From the NCBI RefSeq assembly GCF_001854125.1, contig NZ_CP017715.1:124001-188000 (forward strand): a stretch of DNA of 64,000 nucleotides. The letters run 5' to 3'. Below are positions 50,345 to 59,324 of this stretch, one piece after another. Each line of letters opens with the position of its first letter. Position 1 is the first letter of the stretch. Under the pieces are notes generated by a model. That model was not told the DNA's origin. It ran no database searches and saw only the letters and a list, made by a program, of their open reading frames with translations. Made by a program: the position numbers and the translations under genes. Origin of the DNA: Marinobacter salinus. GTDB taxonomy: Bacteria > Pseudomonadota > Gammaproteobacteria > Pseudomonadales > Oleiphilaceae.

Positions 50345-50374
50345 GACACTCTCCTTGGGATCTTTTTGTTATTC

Positions 50375-50425
50375 AGCTTGAGATTAGAGTAATTGGCGAT
50401 CTCCCAATTACTCTAATCTCAAGCT
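50375..50425. repeat. perfect 22-bp inverted repeat between phaZ and phaB
   Basis: The arms at 50375-50396 and 50404-50425 are exact reverse complements, beginning AGCTTGAGATTAGAG, with a 7-nt loop CGATCTC. No T tract follows on either strand. It may be a transcript hairpin, a processing signal between phaZ and phaB, or a protein-binding palindrome near the phaB promoter. Confidence 0.85.
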
Positions 50426-50471
50426 AGCAGAGCGCCTACGACCCCACAAGAAATGAGCGTAAAGCCACAGG

Positions 50472-51689
50472 TCATGCCGCGCGAATGAAGCCCCGTAATT
50501 TCGGTGCAATGACCTCACGCCAGCGGCTGCCATTGAACACCCCATAATGCCCGGCATCCGGCTGAAGATGATGCAGGCGCCGGGAGTCCGGTACATTGAC
50601 ACAAAGGTTGTGGGCGGCCCGGGTCTGTCCGGGACTGGAAATATCGTCTTGTTCGCCTTCGATGGTCATCAGCGCGGTGTCGTGGATAGCAGCCGGATTC
50701 ACCAGACGCCCCCGGTGGCGGAAGCAGCCGCGGGCCAGGTGAAACTCCTGGAAGACCCGTTGGATGGTATCGAGGTAATAGGTTGCCGGCAGATCCATCA
50801 CCGCCAGGTACTCGTCATAGAATTCACGGTGGCGGCTGACCTTGTCGACCTCGTCATCGCGGAGCGAATTGAACAGCCCACGATAGGCATCAATGTGGCG
50901 GTCGAGGTTCATGTTCACAAACCCGGTGAGTTGCAGGAATCCGGGGTAGACCTTGCGCATGGCACCAGGGTAGGGCGCGGGTACCGGGTGAACCAGGTTG
51001 CGCTTGAACCAGGCAAGATTGTGCTCCGTGGCCAGTTTGCAGGGCGCGGTAGGATCGACTCGACCGTCTACAGGACCGCTCATCAGCGCCAGCGAGCGGG
51101 GTGCAGAAGGATGGCCATCCTCGGCCATGATGGCAGTGGCCGCGAGCACGGGCACCACTGGCTGGCACACCGCCAGTACGTGAGTATCGGGACCCAGGTG
51201 GTCAATAAAGTCAATGACGTAGTCAATGTAATCATCGAGGCCGAAATCGCCCGCCGACAGAGGAACCTGGCAGGCATCGCGCCAGTCGGTGATGTACACG
51301 TCATGATCCGGCAGCATGGCCTCCACGGTGCCACGCAGTAGCGAGGCAAAATGCCCGGAAAGCGGTGCGACGATCAGCAATTTGGGGTCGTCGGGCCGAG
51401 CCACACTGCGTTGAAAGTGTTTGAGCTGCGCAAACGGATTGCGTTTGACAATGACTTCCTGGACGTCAACTCGCTCGCCGTCACAGAGGGTGGTGTGCAG
51501 GTTGAAGGCCGGCTTCGAGTACCGGCGGGTGAGGTCTCCAAACACCCCATAGGCCGAGGCAACGCTGCGTGCTCCGGGTATGCGGGACAGGGGATTCAGA
51601 GGGTGTCGCAGCAGGGTGCTCTGGGCGCCGGTCATCATGCGTAGGGGCATCAGCGCGGCGCGGCTCATCTCGTGGGCGAAATACATCAT
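50472..51689 (-). CDS. phaZ: intracellular polyhydroxyalkanoate depolymerase
   Basis: A 405-residue PhaZ-type depolymerase. The nucleophile is a Cys in VLAVCQPVVPVLAA, in place of Ser in a lipase box, as in the intracellular PhaZ1 family. SGPVDGRVDPT and the C-terminal DAGHYGVFNGSRWRE, with the catalytic His, are also conserved. It degrades granule polymer to hydroxybutyrate oligomers in the cytoplasm. It is co-directional with phaB and phaC, 128 nt upstream of phaB. Confidence 0.9.
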   Translation of the reverse strand: MMYFAHEMSRAALMPLRMMTGAQSTLLRHPLNPLSRIPGARSVASAYGVFGDLTRRYSKPAFNLHTTLCDGERVDVQEVIVKRNPFAQLKHFQRSVARPDDPKLLIVAPLSGHFASLLRGTVEAMLPDHDVYITDWRDACQVPLSAGDFGLDDYIDYVIDFIDHLGPDTHVLAVCQPVVPVLAATAIMAEDGHPSAPRSLALMSGPVDGRVDPTAPCKLATEHNLAWFKRNLVHPVPAPYPGAMRKVYPGFLQLTGFVNMNLDRHIDAYRGLFNSLRDDEVDKVSRHREFYDEYLAVMDLPATYYLDTIQRVFQEFHLARGCFRHRGRLVNPAAIHDTALMTIEGEQDDISSPGQTRAAHNLCVNVPDSRRLHHLQPDAGHYGVFNGSRWREVIAPKLRGFIRAA

Positions 51690-51871
51690 GGCATTGTCCT
51701 GCTTGAGTTCTGGGTTGCGGCATAGTCGAGCAGATCCCTTGTCTCATGCGCCACCTGATGGTCACTTTGGAAGCAACGTGAAAACACACTAGCACATAGT
51801 GACTGACTGGTGTGATGCGATCTATCAGGCGCGATCGGCGGATTATTGGGGTTTCTGACCTCTGCGGGATA

Positions 51872-51912
51872 GCTGGCTACCCGTTATCCAATCTCGATCA
51901 CGGGTAGCCAGC
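51872..51912 (-). terminator. 12-bp inverted repeat after the CSLREA protein gene
   Basis: GCTGGCTACCCG and CGGGTAGCCAGC pair perfectly across a 17-nt loop, 25 nt beyond the stop of the minus-strand gene. A smaller CCCC/GGGG hairpin lies between. No T run is present, so the terminator call is tentative. Confidence 0.5.
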
Positions 51913-51936
51913 CCTCTGAGGCCCCAAACGGGGAGG

Positions 51937-53664
51937 TTAGCGGGATTTGGTAACACTGTATCGGCGACGCACTACCAGTCCGCCAATCGCCAAAACCACA
52001 ATGCCCGGCAGTAAGGGATCAAAAGGCGCCTTGGGGTTAGCGGTGCAGCCTCCGCTGCTACCCGAGCCTGAGATAGTCGGTGGCGTGGGTACCTCAAAGG
52101 CGCCGATATCGGGGGTGTCGTCACGGGTGATGCCGCGCTGGTCAGTGGTTACGCCGGCTGTAGCAACACCGGCCGCCAACGCAGGGCTACCCTCAAGCAA
52201 CGCATGGGTCTGTGTGAAACCGCCGTTGTCAGCCAGGATGTCAATCTTCGGGTCGACATTGTTGATGTCCGTGGTATCGTCCAGCCATACCACGGTTGTA
52301 ACGCAGCTGTTGTCACTGCTCAGGTTGTGACCGAGGGAGATCACGGAGGTGTTGCTTCCGGTTTTTCCGCAGTTGGCTGGAATTCGATTGTCAGGGTCTG
52401 ATCCCGTCAGGTTGCCCTCCAGCAGCACGTTTTTCAGTGTGATCGTAACGCCGCCCGCCGGGACGGTGTTGATGCCGGCACCTGCAGTTGGACTGTCCGA
52501 GTTGGCGATATTTCTGGCAATGGTAACGAAGTTCAGATTCGCAGAGCCATTGCTGTAAAGCCCTCCACCCACATCTGTGCCCAGGTTGCCACTGATCGTC
52601 GAATTCAGCATGTTGATCGTGACTCCGGAGCGGCTGCTGATCGCACCTCCGCCGATGGCTTCGTTACCGCTAAAGGTAACGCCATTCATGGTAACCGGTG
52701 TTGCACCGGTCGCAAACAAACCACCGCCACCTTCGGCCACGTTGCCACTGACGGTTGAGTCGGTGATGGACGTGGTGGCTTCGTTATAGAGCCCGCCACC
52801 ATTGGTTGCGGAGGTGTTGTTGCTCAGCACGATATTGGTCGCTGTGGTGGCCGCCGCGATATAGGCACCGCCGCCGTCACCCTGCGCGCTGTTTCCATCA
52901 ATCACGACGTCTGAGAGGGAGAGGGAATAGTCTGTTCCTCCTTCTTCACCGCCGGTGGAACCACCTGTTCCGCCCGAGTTGGCATTTTCGGACCCTTCCA
53001 GGTTGGGATCGATTTCCACTACCGCCGCTCCTGCGCCAAGCGCAAGCGCACCACCGGCACGGCGAAGGAAATAATTGGTTGGATCAGGCCCGGTATCGGG
53101 AGTGGGGTTTGCCACGCCCAGATCCACCTCGAAGGTCTGTCCACTGGCTAGTGTGACGCCTGCAATCGCCACGTCCACGTTAGCCGTGTTGGCGTCATCG
53201 GTGTAGATGTGAAAAATCCGGTCAGCCGCAGTAGCGTCAGCTGCCGTGGGGTCCCATTCAATTCGGGTTGTGTCCGAGCCGTCTCCTGTAATGGTCACAC
53301 TCTGAATCAGGTCGAGATCACCGATTGCGGCATCGGGCGTGTTCGCGACGGTGGGAGGGTTGGTGGCCGGGTCCGCTGGCGTCTCATCCAGTCCAGCAAT
53401 GGTCAGTCGGTATGTGCCTGCTGGCAAGTTGATGGTATCGCTGGTGCCGTAAACACCGTCAGCTGCACAATCGCCCGCGGTGCTGCCTGTCGTGTTGATG
53501 GCGATGACGGCCTCGCGAAGCGAGCACAGCCCGTCGCCAGAGGTCAAGTCGTCAGCGGTTGTGTCCACAGAAAGCGTTGCAGCATTTGCCCCGGACGCTG
53601 TGATAGCTGCCCCGACCGCGAGCGAGAATAGGAAAGGGGGTAGAGAAGCAGAATGTGTCTTCAT
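51937..53664 (-). CDS. CSLREA/beta-helix surface protein with JDVT-CTERM-like sorting tail
   Basis: A 575-residue exported protein. A signal peptide (ends ASGANA) is followed by a CSLREA motif (GDGLCSLREAVIAIN) and then right-handed beta-helix repeats rich in Asn, Gly and Thr (NTSATNGGGLYNEATTSITD). The choice-of-anchor Q type is likely. The tail has GGCTANPKAPFDPLLPG, a hydrophobic helix and RRR, like the JDVT-CTERM sorting signal recognised by a dedicated membrane protease. It would be cell-surface anchored or processed. The matching protease gene is not in the window. Confidence 0.8.
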   Translation of the reverse strand: MKTHSASLPPFLFSLAVGAAITASGANAATLSVDTTADDLTSGDGLCSLREAVIAINTTGSTAGDCAADGVYGTSDTINLPAGTYRLTIAGLDETPADPATNPPTVANTPDAAIGDLDLIQSVTITGDGSDTTRIEWDPTAADATAADRIFHIYTDDANTANVDVAIAGVTLASGQTFEVDLGVANPTPDTGPDPTNYFLRRAGGALALGAGAAVVEIDPNLEGSENANSGGTGGSTGGEEGGTDYSLSLSDVVIDGNSAQGDGGGAYIAAATTATNIVLSNNTSATNGGGLYNEATTSITDSTVSGNVAEGGGGLFATGATPVTMNGVTFSGNEAIGGGAISSRSGVTINMLNSTISGNLGTDVGGGLYSNGSANLNFVTIARNIANSDSPTAGAGINTVPAGGVTITLKNVLLEGNLTGSDPDNRIPANCGKTGSNTSVISLGHNLSSDNSCVTTVVWLDDTTDINNVDPKIDILADNGGFTQTHALLEGSPALAAGVATAGVTTDQRGITRDDTPDIGAFEVPTPPTISGSGSSGGCTANPKAPFDPLLPGIVVLAIGGLVVRRRYSVTKSR

Positions 53665-53949
53665 CTTAAAATTCCTTCTTTATAGAGCACTCTGACTGAA
53701 TTACCGTTGGTCAATAAATAACCTTCACTTCATTTATAAAGTTAGAACCATTGCTGACACCCTGAAACCTTTAATTCACGCCCAGTGCTGCGACTTTGAC
53801 CTTGGTCAAGCTTTCGGTGAATTGGCGATGGTGGTCCGTAGGCACCGAAACCGGTTTACCGGTTATTACACCCCGGGTTGAGCTGACTGGGATTCGCCAG
53901 ATAGCGTTAACTGCTAGTATGCTTGTCAGCCACTTACGCAGGAGGCCGG

Positions 53950-54273
53950 ATGTCTGAAGATCCCCTGAAACCACTTTCCGATATGGCCAGCGATGCCCAT
54001 GCACGCATTCAGGCTGCACATCAGCACATCAACCCGGTGGTGGAGGTGCGGCGCGGTATGCGCGATGCCGGCATTCCCGCCGATGTGATGACTCTGGACT
54101 GTCTACGCACCCGCCGTCGCATTACGCTTATCCTGCATGATGAACAACCGGGAGTTCTGCTCTATCAATTCGTAACCATTGAGGATGAGGTCGGCACTGA
54201 ATTTGAACAGATGCCTCTGGCCGAGTTAACAACAGAGACGCTTTTTGATTGGATGCGGGATTATTTCGGGTAA
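53950..54273 (+). CDS. conserved hypothetical protein
   Basis: A 107-residue soluble protein with start ATG 53950 after GCAGGAGGCC. The segment DVMTLDCLRTRRRITLILHDE and a beta-rich middle end in LTTETLFDWMRDYFG. I do not recognise a named domain. It is monocistronic and followed by a strong bidirectional terminator. Confidence 0.6.
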   Translation: MSEDPLKPLSDMASDAHARIQAAHQHINPVVEVRRGMRDAGIPADVMTLDCLRTRRRITLILHDEQPGVLLYQFVTIEDEVGTEFEQMPLAELTTETLFDWMRDYFG

Positions 54274-54303
54274 TTCGGAAGACATTCCAGGGCGTTCAAC
54301 GAA

Positions 54304-54330
54304 AAAAGGCCGCAGACGCGGCCTTTTCTA
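54304..54330. terminator. bidirectional rho-independent terminator
   Basis: AAAAGGCCGC and GCGGCCTTTT form a perfect 10-bp stem with loop AGAC between two convergent genes, flanked by A and T. Confidence 0.88.
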
Positions 54331-54347
54331 TGCATTTCTTACTAACG

Positions 54348-54971
54348 TTACCTGCGACGGCGAGACATGCCCAGCCCAAAGAGCCCCAGGCTCAACATCG
54401 CAATAGTGCCCGGCTCAGGTACTGCAACCGTCACTTTCACATCGTCCAGAAAATTCCCGATGGTGCCAGTCTCTGGAACCACTGAGGTGAACATGATGCG
54501 CGTGTTGATAGCCGTGGCCACGAATGAGTTCGAAAAGAGTTTCCAGCCGTCTGTCGTGTGATTGGAGAGCTGCCAGGAAAGGGTGGCACTTCCTTCCGGA
54601 ATGACTGAAAACGCGAAGACTTCAGTGTCGCTCCGGCGGGCCTGATATGCAAAACTCATGTCGTAAGCCTGTCCGATAACGGTGGCAATGTCCTGGAAAA
54701 TGCTAAATGCGGTTCCGGTTCCAGGATCGGAGTTCAGTTCGGCAAACTGGGAACCCTCGTATGCTGTTTCACCGTTGTAGTTGTCCCAGATTTCGATACG
54801 GCTTCCGTCCCAGCCCGGTACTTCGCTGGCATCAAACGATTTCCAGGCGCCTGAAGCGACATCCGGGTCCTCAAAACTGCCATTTACGATAAGGTTGGCA
54901 CTGGCAGGTGCGGCAACGGCAAGAGACAGGGTAAGAGCACTGAGAGCGGTGATACGGCTGAACAACGACAT
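54348..54971 (-). CDS. PEP-CTERM sorting-domain exported protein
   Basis: A 207-residue secreted protein with a signal peptide ending APASA and a beta-sandwich domain starting LIVNGSFEDPDVASGAWKSF (DUF642/CBM-like start). The C-terminus is a PEP-CTERM signal: VPEPGTIAMLSLGLFGLG followed by SRRRR. Such proteins are cut by exosortase and exported with extracellular polysaccharide. No exosortase gene is in the window. Confidence 0.87.
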   Translation of the reverse strand: MSLFSRITALSALTLSLAVAAPASANLIVNGSFEDPDVASGAWKSFDASEVPGWDGSRIEIWDNYNGETAYEGSQFAELNSDPGTGTAFSIFQDIATVIGQAYDMSFAYQARRSDTEVFAFSVIPEGSATLSWQLSNHTTDGWKLFSNSFVATAINTRIMFTSVVPETGTIGNFLDDVKVTVAVPEPGTIAMLSLGLFGLGMSRRRR

Positions 54972-55275
54972 GGGTACTTCCTCAACTGCATAATTTGGTA
55001 GCTAAGGGAGATATAGCAAGTGGGGTGCCATTCTGGTTTTTTGTTCTAATTTTCAGTGTATTGTTGAGTTTTTTGTCGAACGGAAAAAAGCAGTGTGTAA
55101 AATTATCCGACGTATTCTGTTTCTGATCTGAAACAGTACGCTACCGCCAGTCATCAGTACTTTACACTTTGCTATATAACCAACCCCATAAGCATGCTAA
55201 AAGGTGTCCGCATCGACGGCCGGCAGTGTTTCCGTGAGTGCCGGAAGTTGCCTCCTTAATCATCAGGGTTTCAGT
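54972..55275. other. 304-nt gene-free region
   Basis: AT-rich region between the divergent PEP-CTERM and SEC-C genes. It presumably holds both promoters. I see no repeat, RNA gene or operator that I can support. Confidence 0.4.
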
Positions 55276-55620
55276 ATGTCAGATAAATTTTTCTTTAAAG
55301 GCCGACAGGATGCGCGCCAGCATCACACGGCTTATGGCGGCTTCCAGACCAATGCCAGGCAAAAAAGTGGTACCAAGAAGCACCCTCTAACCCTGGTTGT
55401 TACCAGTGAAGCGCGTAAGCAAGAGGTCGAGGCACAAGTCGCAGAGGCAAAGCTGTACGCCGAGATAACAGTGGATACCCGCGAAACGGCGGTCGAATCC
55501 ATCGGGGCTCTGACTGTGCTGCTGAACAAGGGACCCACTGTTGAGCAAGCCAAAGCTCCGTCACGTAACGATCCCTGCAGTTGCGGCAGTGGCCTTAAAT
55601 TCAAGAAGTGTTGTGGCTAG
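55276..55620 (+). CDS. SEC-C motif protein (PBPRA1643 family)
   Basis: A 114-residue protein. The C-terminus has a zinc-binding SEC-C motif (RNDPCSCGSGLKFKKCCG) like that of SecA. The N-terminal FFFKGRQDARQHHTAYGGF and KKHPLTLVVTSEARKQEVE match the PBPRA1643 SWIM/SEC-C family, common in marine gammaproteobacteria and of unknown function. Start ATG 55276 gives MSDKFFFKGRQ. It lies 19 nt upstream of the DUF3010 gene, probably in the same operon. Confidence 0.85.
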   Translation: MSDKFFFKGRQDARQHHTAYGGFQTNARQKSGTKKHPLTLVVTSEARKQEVEAQVAEAKLYAEITVDTRETAVESIGALTVLLNKGPTVEQAKAPSRNDPCSCGSGLKFKKCCG

Positions 55621-55639
55621 CGGTTAGTGAGGAGTTCAG

Positions 55640-56071
55640 ATGATTATTTGCGGTGTTGAACTGACTGGCAGTGATGCTGTTATTTGTTTGCTGAACCTGG
55701 ACCAGGGGCAGTTCAGCCTGCCTGAGTGCAAGGTGCGCAAGCTGGCCCTCAAAAAGAACCATACCCGGGATGACCTGCTGGATTTTCAGGCTGCCTTTGC
55801 TGCGCTTATGTCGGAGTATGGTGTTCAAAAAGTGGTCATTAAAGAGCGCATGCCCAAAGGCAAGTTTGCCGGTGGTGCCGTCAGTTTCAAGCTGGAGGCA
55901 ACCATTCAGCTGATTTCCATTGGTAATCTGGAAGTCGATACCATCTCGCCGGCGGTGATCAAATCTACGCTGGCGGCACACCCATTGCCCATTCCGTTTG
56001 CGGAGACCGGCCTGAAAGTCTTTCAGGAAACGGCCTTCACCGTCGCTTATGTGGGGCACATGGCGAAATAG
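55640..56071 (+). CDS. DUF3010 family protein
   Basis: A 143-residue protein with a RuvC/RNase H-like look (MIICGVELTGSDAVICLLNL at the start, KVVIKERMPKGKFAGGAVSF in the middle). It matches DUF3010, whose function is unknown. The pairing with the SEC-C gene suggests a shared process. Confidence 0.82.
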   Translation: MIICGVELTGSDAVICLLNLDQGQFSLPECKVRKLALKKNHTRDDLLDFQAAFAALMSEYGVQKVVIKERMPKGKFAGGAVSFKLEATIQLISIGNLEVDTISPAVIKSTLAAHPLPIPFAETGLKVFQETAFTVAYVGHMAK

Positions 56072-56487
56072 ATTTGAGCCAGTGAGCGGCCTGTCTCAGC
56101 GACGTCGTAGATTGCGTATCCGGTTGGCTCTGGGGTTGGTGCTGACATCTCGATAACCTCGCTTGTCATAAGGTCATCTGGTCGTCCAGACAGGAATTCG
56201 GCTGTGGCAGCCGTCCGGGTCGTCCCGGAAACAGAGACAGAAAACCCGGAGCCGGGGTTTCCGCAATGAAATGGTACAAAGCGGAATCTATGCCAAAACG
56301 CAACGGCTAACGGAGAATGGCTTTGCAGACAAGCGTTTGCGTATCACATTTGAGATGGGGGCTGGCGCGCTATCCCCGGGGGAACCGAATTGCGCGCCTC
56401 AAAAACAGGCAACAGCAGGCTGTGAATGTTTCATCCTGGTGCGCAGAGAGCAGGCCTGTCAGCGTGTTGCCGAACCGCCCGCTGATT
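56072..56487. other. 416-nt gene-free region
   Basis: Between the DUF3010 gene and the 3' end of the flavin reductase gene. An imperfect GC-rich hairpin (AAAACCCGG/CCGGGGTTT) lies at 56241-56260. I see no convincing coding frame or RNA gene. Confidence 0.4.
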
Positions 56488-57108
56488 TTATCCAGGCCGA
56501 TGCATCTGAAATTTCTGGGATTCACCCACTGAAAAGTAGTCCGCCGGTCCGCCACCGCGAAGTACCGGCTCAGCCGCTGCGGTGTCGTAAACGCCATCCC
56601 GAAGCAGGTGTTGCGCGATATGAACGCCAACCACTTCACCGAAAACCATCCAGGTGTCCACGTTATGCCCATCGGCACCCGCAAGCTGAAGCACCTGGGA
56701 AACCCGACACTCCAACGTTACCGGACTCTCCGCCACATGGGGCGCTGAAATAACCCGTGAGGGTTCCGGGGTCAGGCCCGCGAGGGCGAACTCATCGACT
56801 TCCGGTCCTACCATGGCACACGTCTGGTTCATCGCTTCGCTCAATGAGCGAGTCACCAGGTTCCAGCAGAACTCGCCGGTTGCTTCGGCATTCCGGACCG
56901 AGTCCTTGTATCCGACGCTGGAGAATCCGACGATCGGGGGATGATAGTTGAAGGCATTGAAGAAGCTGTAAGGCGCGAGGTTGAGCACCCCCTCCCGGCT
57001 CCTGGAGGAGATCCATCCAATGGGTCGCGGTGCCACCAGGGCATTGAACGGGTCATGAGCCAGGCCGTGGCCATTGGACGGTTCGTAAAAGTGTGGATCA
57101 TTTGGCAT
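56488..57108 (-). CDS. flavin reductase-like (FMN split-barrel) protein
   Basis: A 206-residue protein. LVAPRPIGWISSRSREGVLN, YSFFNAFNYHPPIVGFSS and the end segment ADYFSVGESQKFQMHRPG fit the flavin reductase-like FMN-binding family. It may supply reduced flavin to a partner oxygenase or act by itself as a reductase. No partner oxygenase is adjacent. It is monocistronic. Confidence 0.85.
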   Translation of the reverse strand: MPNDPHFYEPSNGHGLAHDPFNALVAPRPIGWISSRSREGVLNLAPYSFFNAFNYHPPIVGFSSVGYKDSVRNAEATGEFCWNLVTRSLSEAMNQTCAMVGPEVDEFALAGLTPEPSRVISAPHVAESPVTLECRVSQVLQLAGADGHNVDTWMVFGEVVGVHIAQHLLRDGVYDTAAAEPVLRGGGPADYFSVGESQKFQMHRPG

Positions 57109-57242
57109 GTATCGTTCCTGAAAGTTGATGGTTAGGCGGGGATTATACGCTTGCTACTTCGGGGCCGCTCACTGCCCGCCCCTGATAGGGGTAGATACCC
57201 ATTCCCATCGGCATAGGCGCTTGCCAAGGTCTTTTGAGCCAG

Positions 57243-57566
57243 CTGTCCGCCATCCATCAGCAAGCTTTCGGTGTGACGTTTCGTGTGGAAGAAGATGGCA
57301 AGCTCAAGTCCGGAGAAACCCTGGCTGAGGCGGTTGCGGCCGTTTCCCCGGCCGTTTATGCCGATCAAATACAAACATGGGGCGCAGAAGGGGTGGCTGT
57401 CGTGGGTGGCTGCTGTGAAATAACACCCACCCATATTCGCCAGATTGCGGACGCACTGGCTGGCAGGTTTCAGCTGATTCGGTTTTCCGAGCTGGGCCAG
57501 GCAATCGGCAGCAGGTGGTGTCGGGGCGAAAGCGAAGTTTGCCTTCTACCGCCCCGACGAGTCTAA
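57243..57566 (+). pseudogene. decayed homocysteine S-methyltransferase gene
   Basis: Two family segments remain in one frame: FRVEEDGKLKSGETLAEAVA and then, after only a few residues, SPAVYADQIQTWGAEGVAVV with GGCCEITPTHIRQIADAL. The GGCC zinc-binding pair is intact, but the N-terminal barrel and the region between the segments, roughly 60 residues or more in family members, are missing. This looks like a gene that lost its 5' part and an internal piece. Confidence 0.65.
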
Positions 57567-57808
57567 TCTGCGAGTCTTCGCTTTGAGCGACGTTGCTCTA
57601 TATAGGTCAGCGCATCGCTTCTCAACGGCAGCTTGAGCGCACTGACAAGTTCCTGCCGTGAATAGCCCAGGTCGCAGATAATCTCATCCCGCTCCCCCAG
57701 AAGTGTCGTTGCGATACGCCTGAACTGCTGCCTGCGGGAATAGCTTTCCATCCAGGAGGAGAGGGGCATCAGCCTGGATGCGCGGTGATTGTCTCTATGA
57801 GCCAGCAT
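57563..57808 (-). CDS. DUF1127-like small protein
   Basis: An 81-residue basic protein. YSRRQQFRRIATTLLGERDE and ICDLGYSRQELVSALKLPL resemble the DUF1127 helical pattern (arginine-rich helix, then a D-L/I-G-hydrophobic-S-R motif). DUF1127 proteins in other bacteria bind RNA or take part in phosphate and carbon control. The start ATG 57808 has GAGAGG at 9 nt. It is divergent from the LysR gene. Confidence 0.65.
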   Translation of the reverse strand: MLAHRDNHRASRLMPLSSWMESYSRRQQFRRIATTLLGERDEIICDLGYSRQELVSALKLPLRSDALTYIEQRRSKRRLAD

Positions 57809-58000
57809 GTGTCGTCACCTCTCTATGGAATTCCGGAATTTACAAGGCATCCGTTTGGGTCAGGGAAAGCTCTCAAACAGTGCGCCATGGAACTAGGATG
57901 GAGGTCTTCTTGCCTTCAATCAAACGAAAAGAATTTAACTCTTCGTTCAGATATACTTAAGTCATTGTTGATCAATTATCCTTCGGGAAGGTCCGTTAAA

Positions 58001-58861
58001 GTGAAAATTCCGCTGCTTGATAATGACGTATTAAGAACCTTTGTCGCGATTTCCGAGTGCGGAACGTTCACGGGTGCGGCAAAGATGGTTCACCGAACGC
58101 CCTCGGCATTAAGCATGCAGATCAAACAGCTCGAGCAGAACCTGGGGAAGACCCTGTTTCTTCGTGAACCGCGACAGGTCCGTTTAACTGCAGAGGGTGA
58201 GGTGCTGCTGGGTTACAGCCGTCGGTTGTTGCGGCTCAATGAAGAAGCGGTCCAGCATTTCGTTGCGCCTACACTTGAAGGCAAGGTGGGTATTGGCACC
58301 TCGGACGACGTTGGTACCCGGATTTTGCCGGAAGTTCTTGGCCAGTTTGCCCGATCTTATCCGGCCGTGCTGGTGAATGTTGTTGTCGGATCAAGCAAGC
58401 AGAACCTGGAGCGACTGGATGCGGGAGAGCTCGATATGGCCCTGGTCACGGTAGCCGATGGGGTTAAAAAAATCCGTGGTGAGGTCGTGCATGAGGAGCC
58501 TCTGGTGTGGGCGGGCCGCGAGGGATCCTCTGCGTTCCAGCGGACGCCTGTGCCAGTTGCGGTGGCGCATGAGGGATGTTCCTGGCGTCGGATGACGTTG
58601 CGGGCACTTGACCGGGCCGGGACACCCTACCGCATTGCATATACCTGTGAGCACTGCTCCGGCCAGGAGGCCGCCATGCTGGCGGACCTTGCCATTGCGC
58701 CCTTTCCCGAGAGCCTTGTGCGCTCGCCCCTGAAACAGGTTGCAAGTGACGATCTGCCCGAGATAGGCTCCTACCAGCTGGCACTGGTCCGCCGGGGTTC
58801 CAACCCCCTTAATGATGCCCTGGCGAGCCACGTTAAAGGGGCATTCCAGAACCTGCAATAA
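58001..58861 (+). CDS. LysR-family transcriptional regulator
   Basis: A 286-residue LysR regulator. Helix-turn-helix: LRTFVAISECGTFTGAAKMV and PSALSMQIKQLEQNLGKTLF; effector domain: GKVGIGTSDDVGTRILPEVL and LDAGELDMALVTVADGVKK. The GTG 58001 start follows GGGAAGG and gives the usual N-terminal length. The long AT-rich leader and the divergent DUF1127-like gene suggest that gene as a target. Confidence 0.9.
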   Translation: MKIPLLDNDVLRTFVAISECGTFTGAAKMVHRTPSALSMQIKQLEQNLGKTLFLREPRQVRLTAEGEVLLGYSRRLLRLNEEAVQHFVAPTLEGKVGIGTSDDVGTRILPEVLGQFARSYPAVLVNVVVGSSKQNLERLDAGELDMALVTVADGVKKIRGEVVHEEPLVWAGREGSSAFQRTPVPVAVAHEGCSWRRMTLRALDRAGTPYRIAYTCEHCSGQEAAMLADLAIAPFPESLVRSPLKQVASDDLPEIGSYQLALVRRGSNPLNDALASHVKGAFQNLQ

Positions 58862-58927
58862 TTTTTAGCCCCATGGTACAGAGTCGTGATGTTCCGTGGC
58901 TTGCGTCACCAAAGCGGAATGCCTTTA

Positions 58928-59302
58928 ATGAAGTTTCCTACAGTTACGGTCGTCCTGGTTTCAGCCGCATTGATTTTCGTGGTCTGGGAACAAACCCGTG
59001 AGCAGCCAGAGCCGATCGACGCCAGTCGCTTTACCCGCCTGGCTTCGGATCCGGTGGAACGTAGCGCTGTCCTGGACTACGTGACTGCGCGGATTCCCGA
59101 GCTGTGCGAAGAAGCAGTCGGGACATCCAAAGGCAGTGAAGAACTTTCTATGTGCATTGAAAGCAGCGGAGCGCGGGAACCTGCCTGTCGGCGTGCCATG
59201 GCTGACAGGTTCCCCGGTATCGTTGCATCTGACGCCGTATTCCGGGATCTTTCGATTACGATGATGAGCTGCCTGGTTCCACGATCAGGGCTGATTGATT
59301 AG
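58928..59302 (+). CDS. exported or membrane-anchored hypothetical protein
   Basis: A 124-residue protein with an N-terminal hydrophobic segment (FPTVTVVLVSAALIFVVW) and a soluble part with five cysteines (PELCEEA, LSMCIES, EPACRRAM, MMSCLVP), compatible with disulfides in the periplasm. No family is recognised. ATG 58919 or 58928 is the likely start. Confidence 0.6.
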   Translation: MKFPTVTVVLVSAALIFVVWEQTREQPEPIDASRFTRLASDPVERSAVLDYVTARIPELCEEAVGTSKGSEELSMCIESSGAREPACRRAMADRFPGIVASDAVFRDLSITMMSCLVPRSGLID

Positions 59303-59324
59303 TCGTTCATTGAGCGACTGGGCT

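Noticed and set aside
56271..56753. 160-codon plus-strand frame overlapping the flavin reductase gene
   Set aside because: Most of it is antisense to flavin reductase and the product is low-complexity and basic without any motif.
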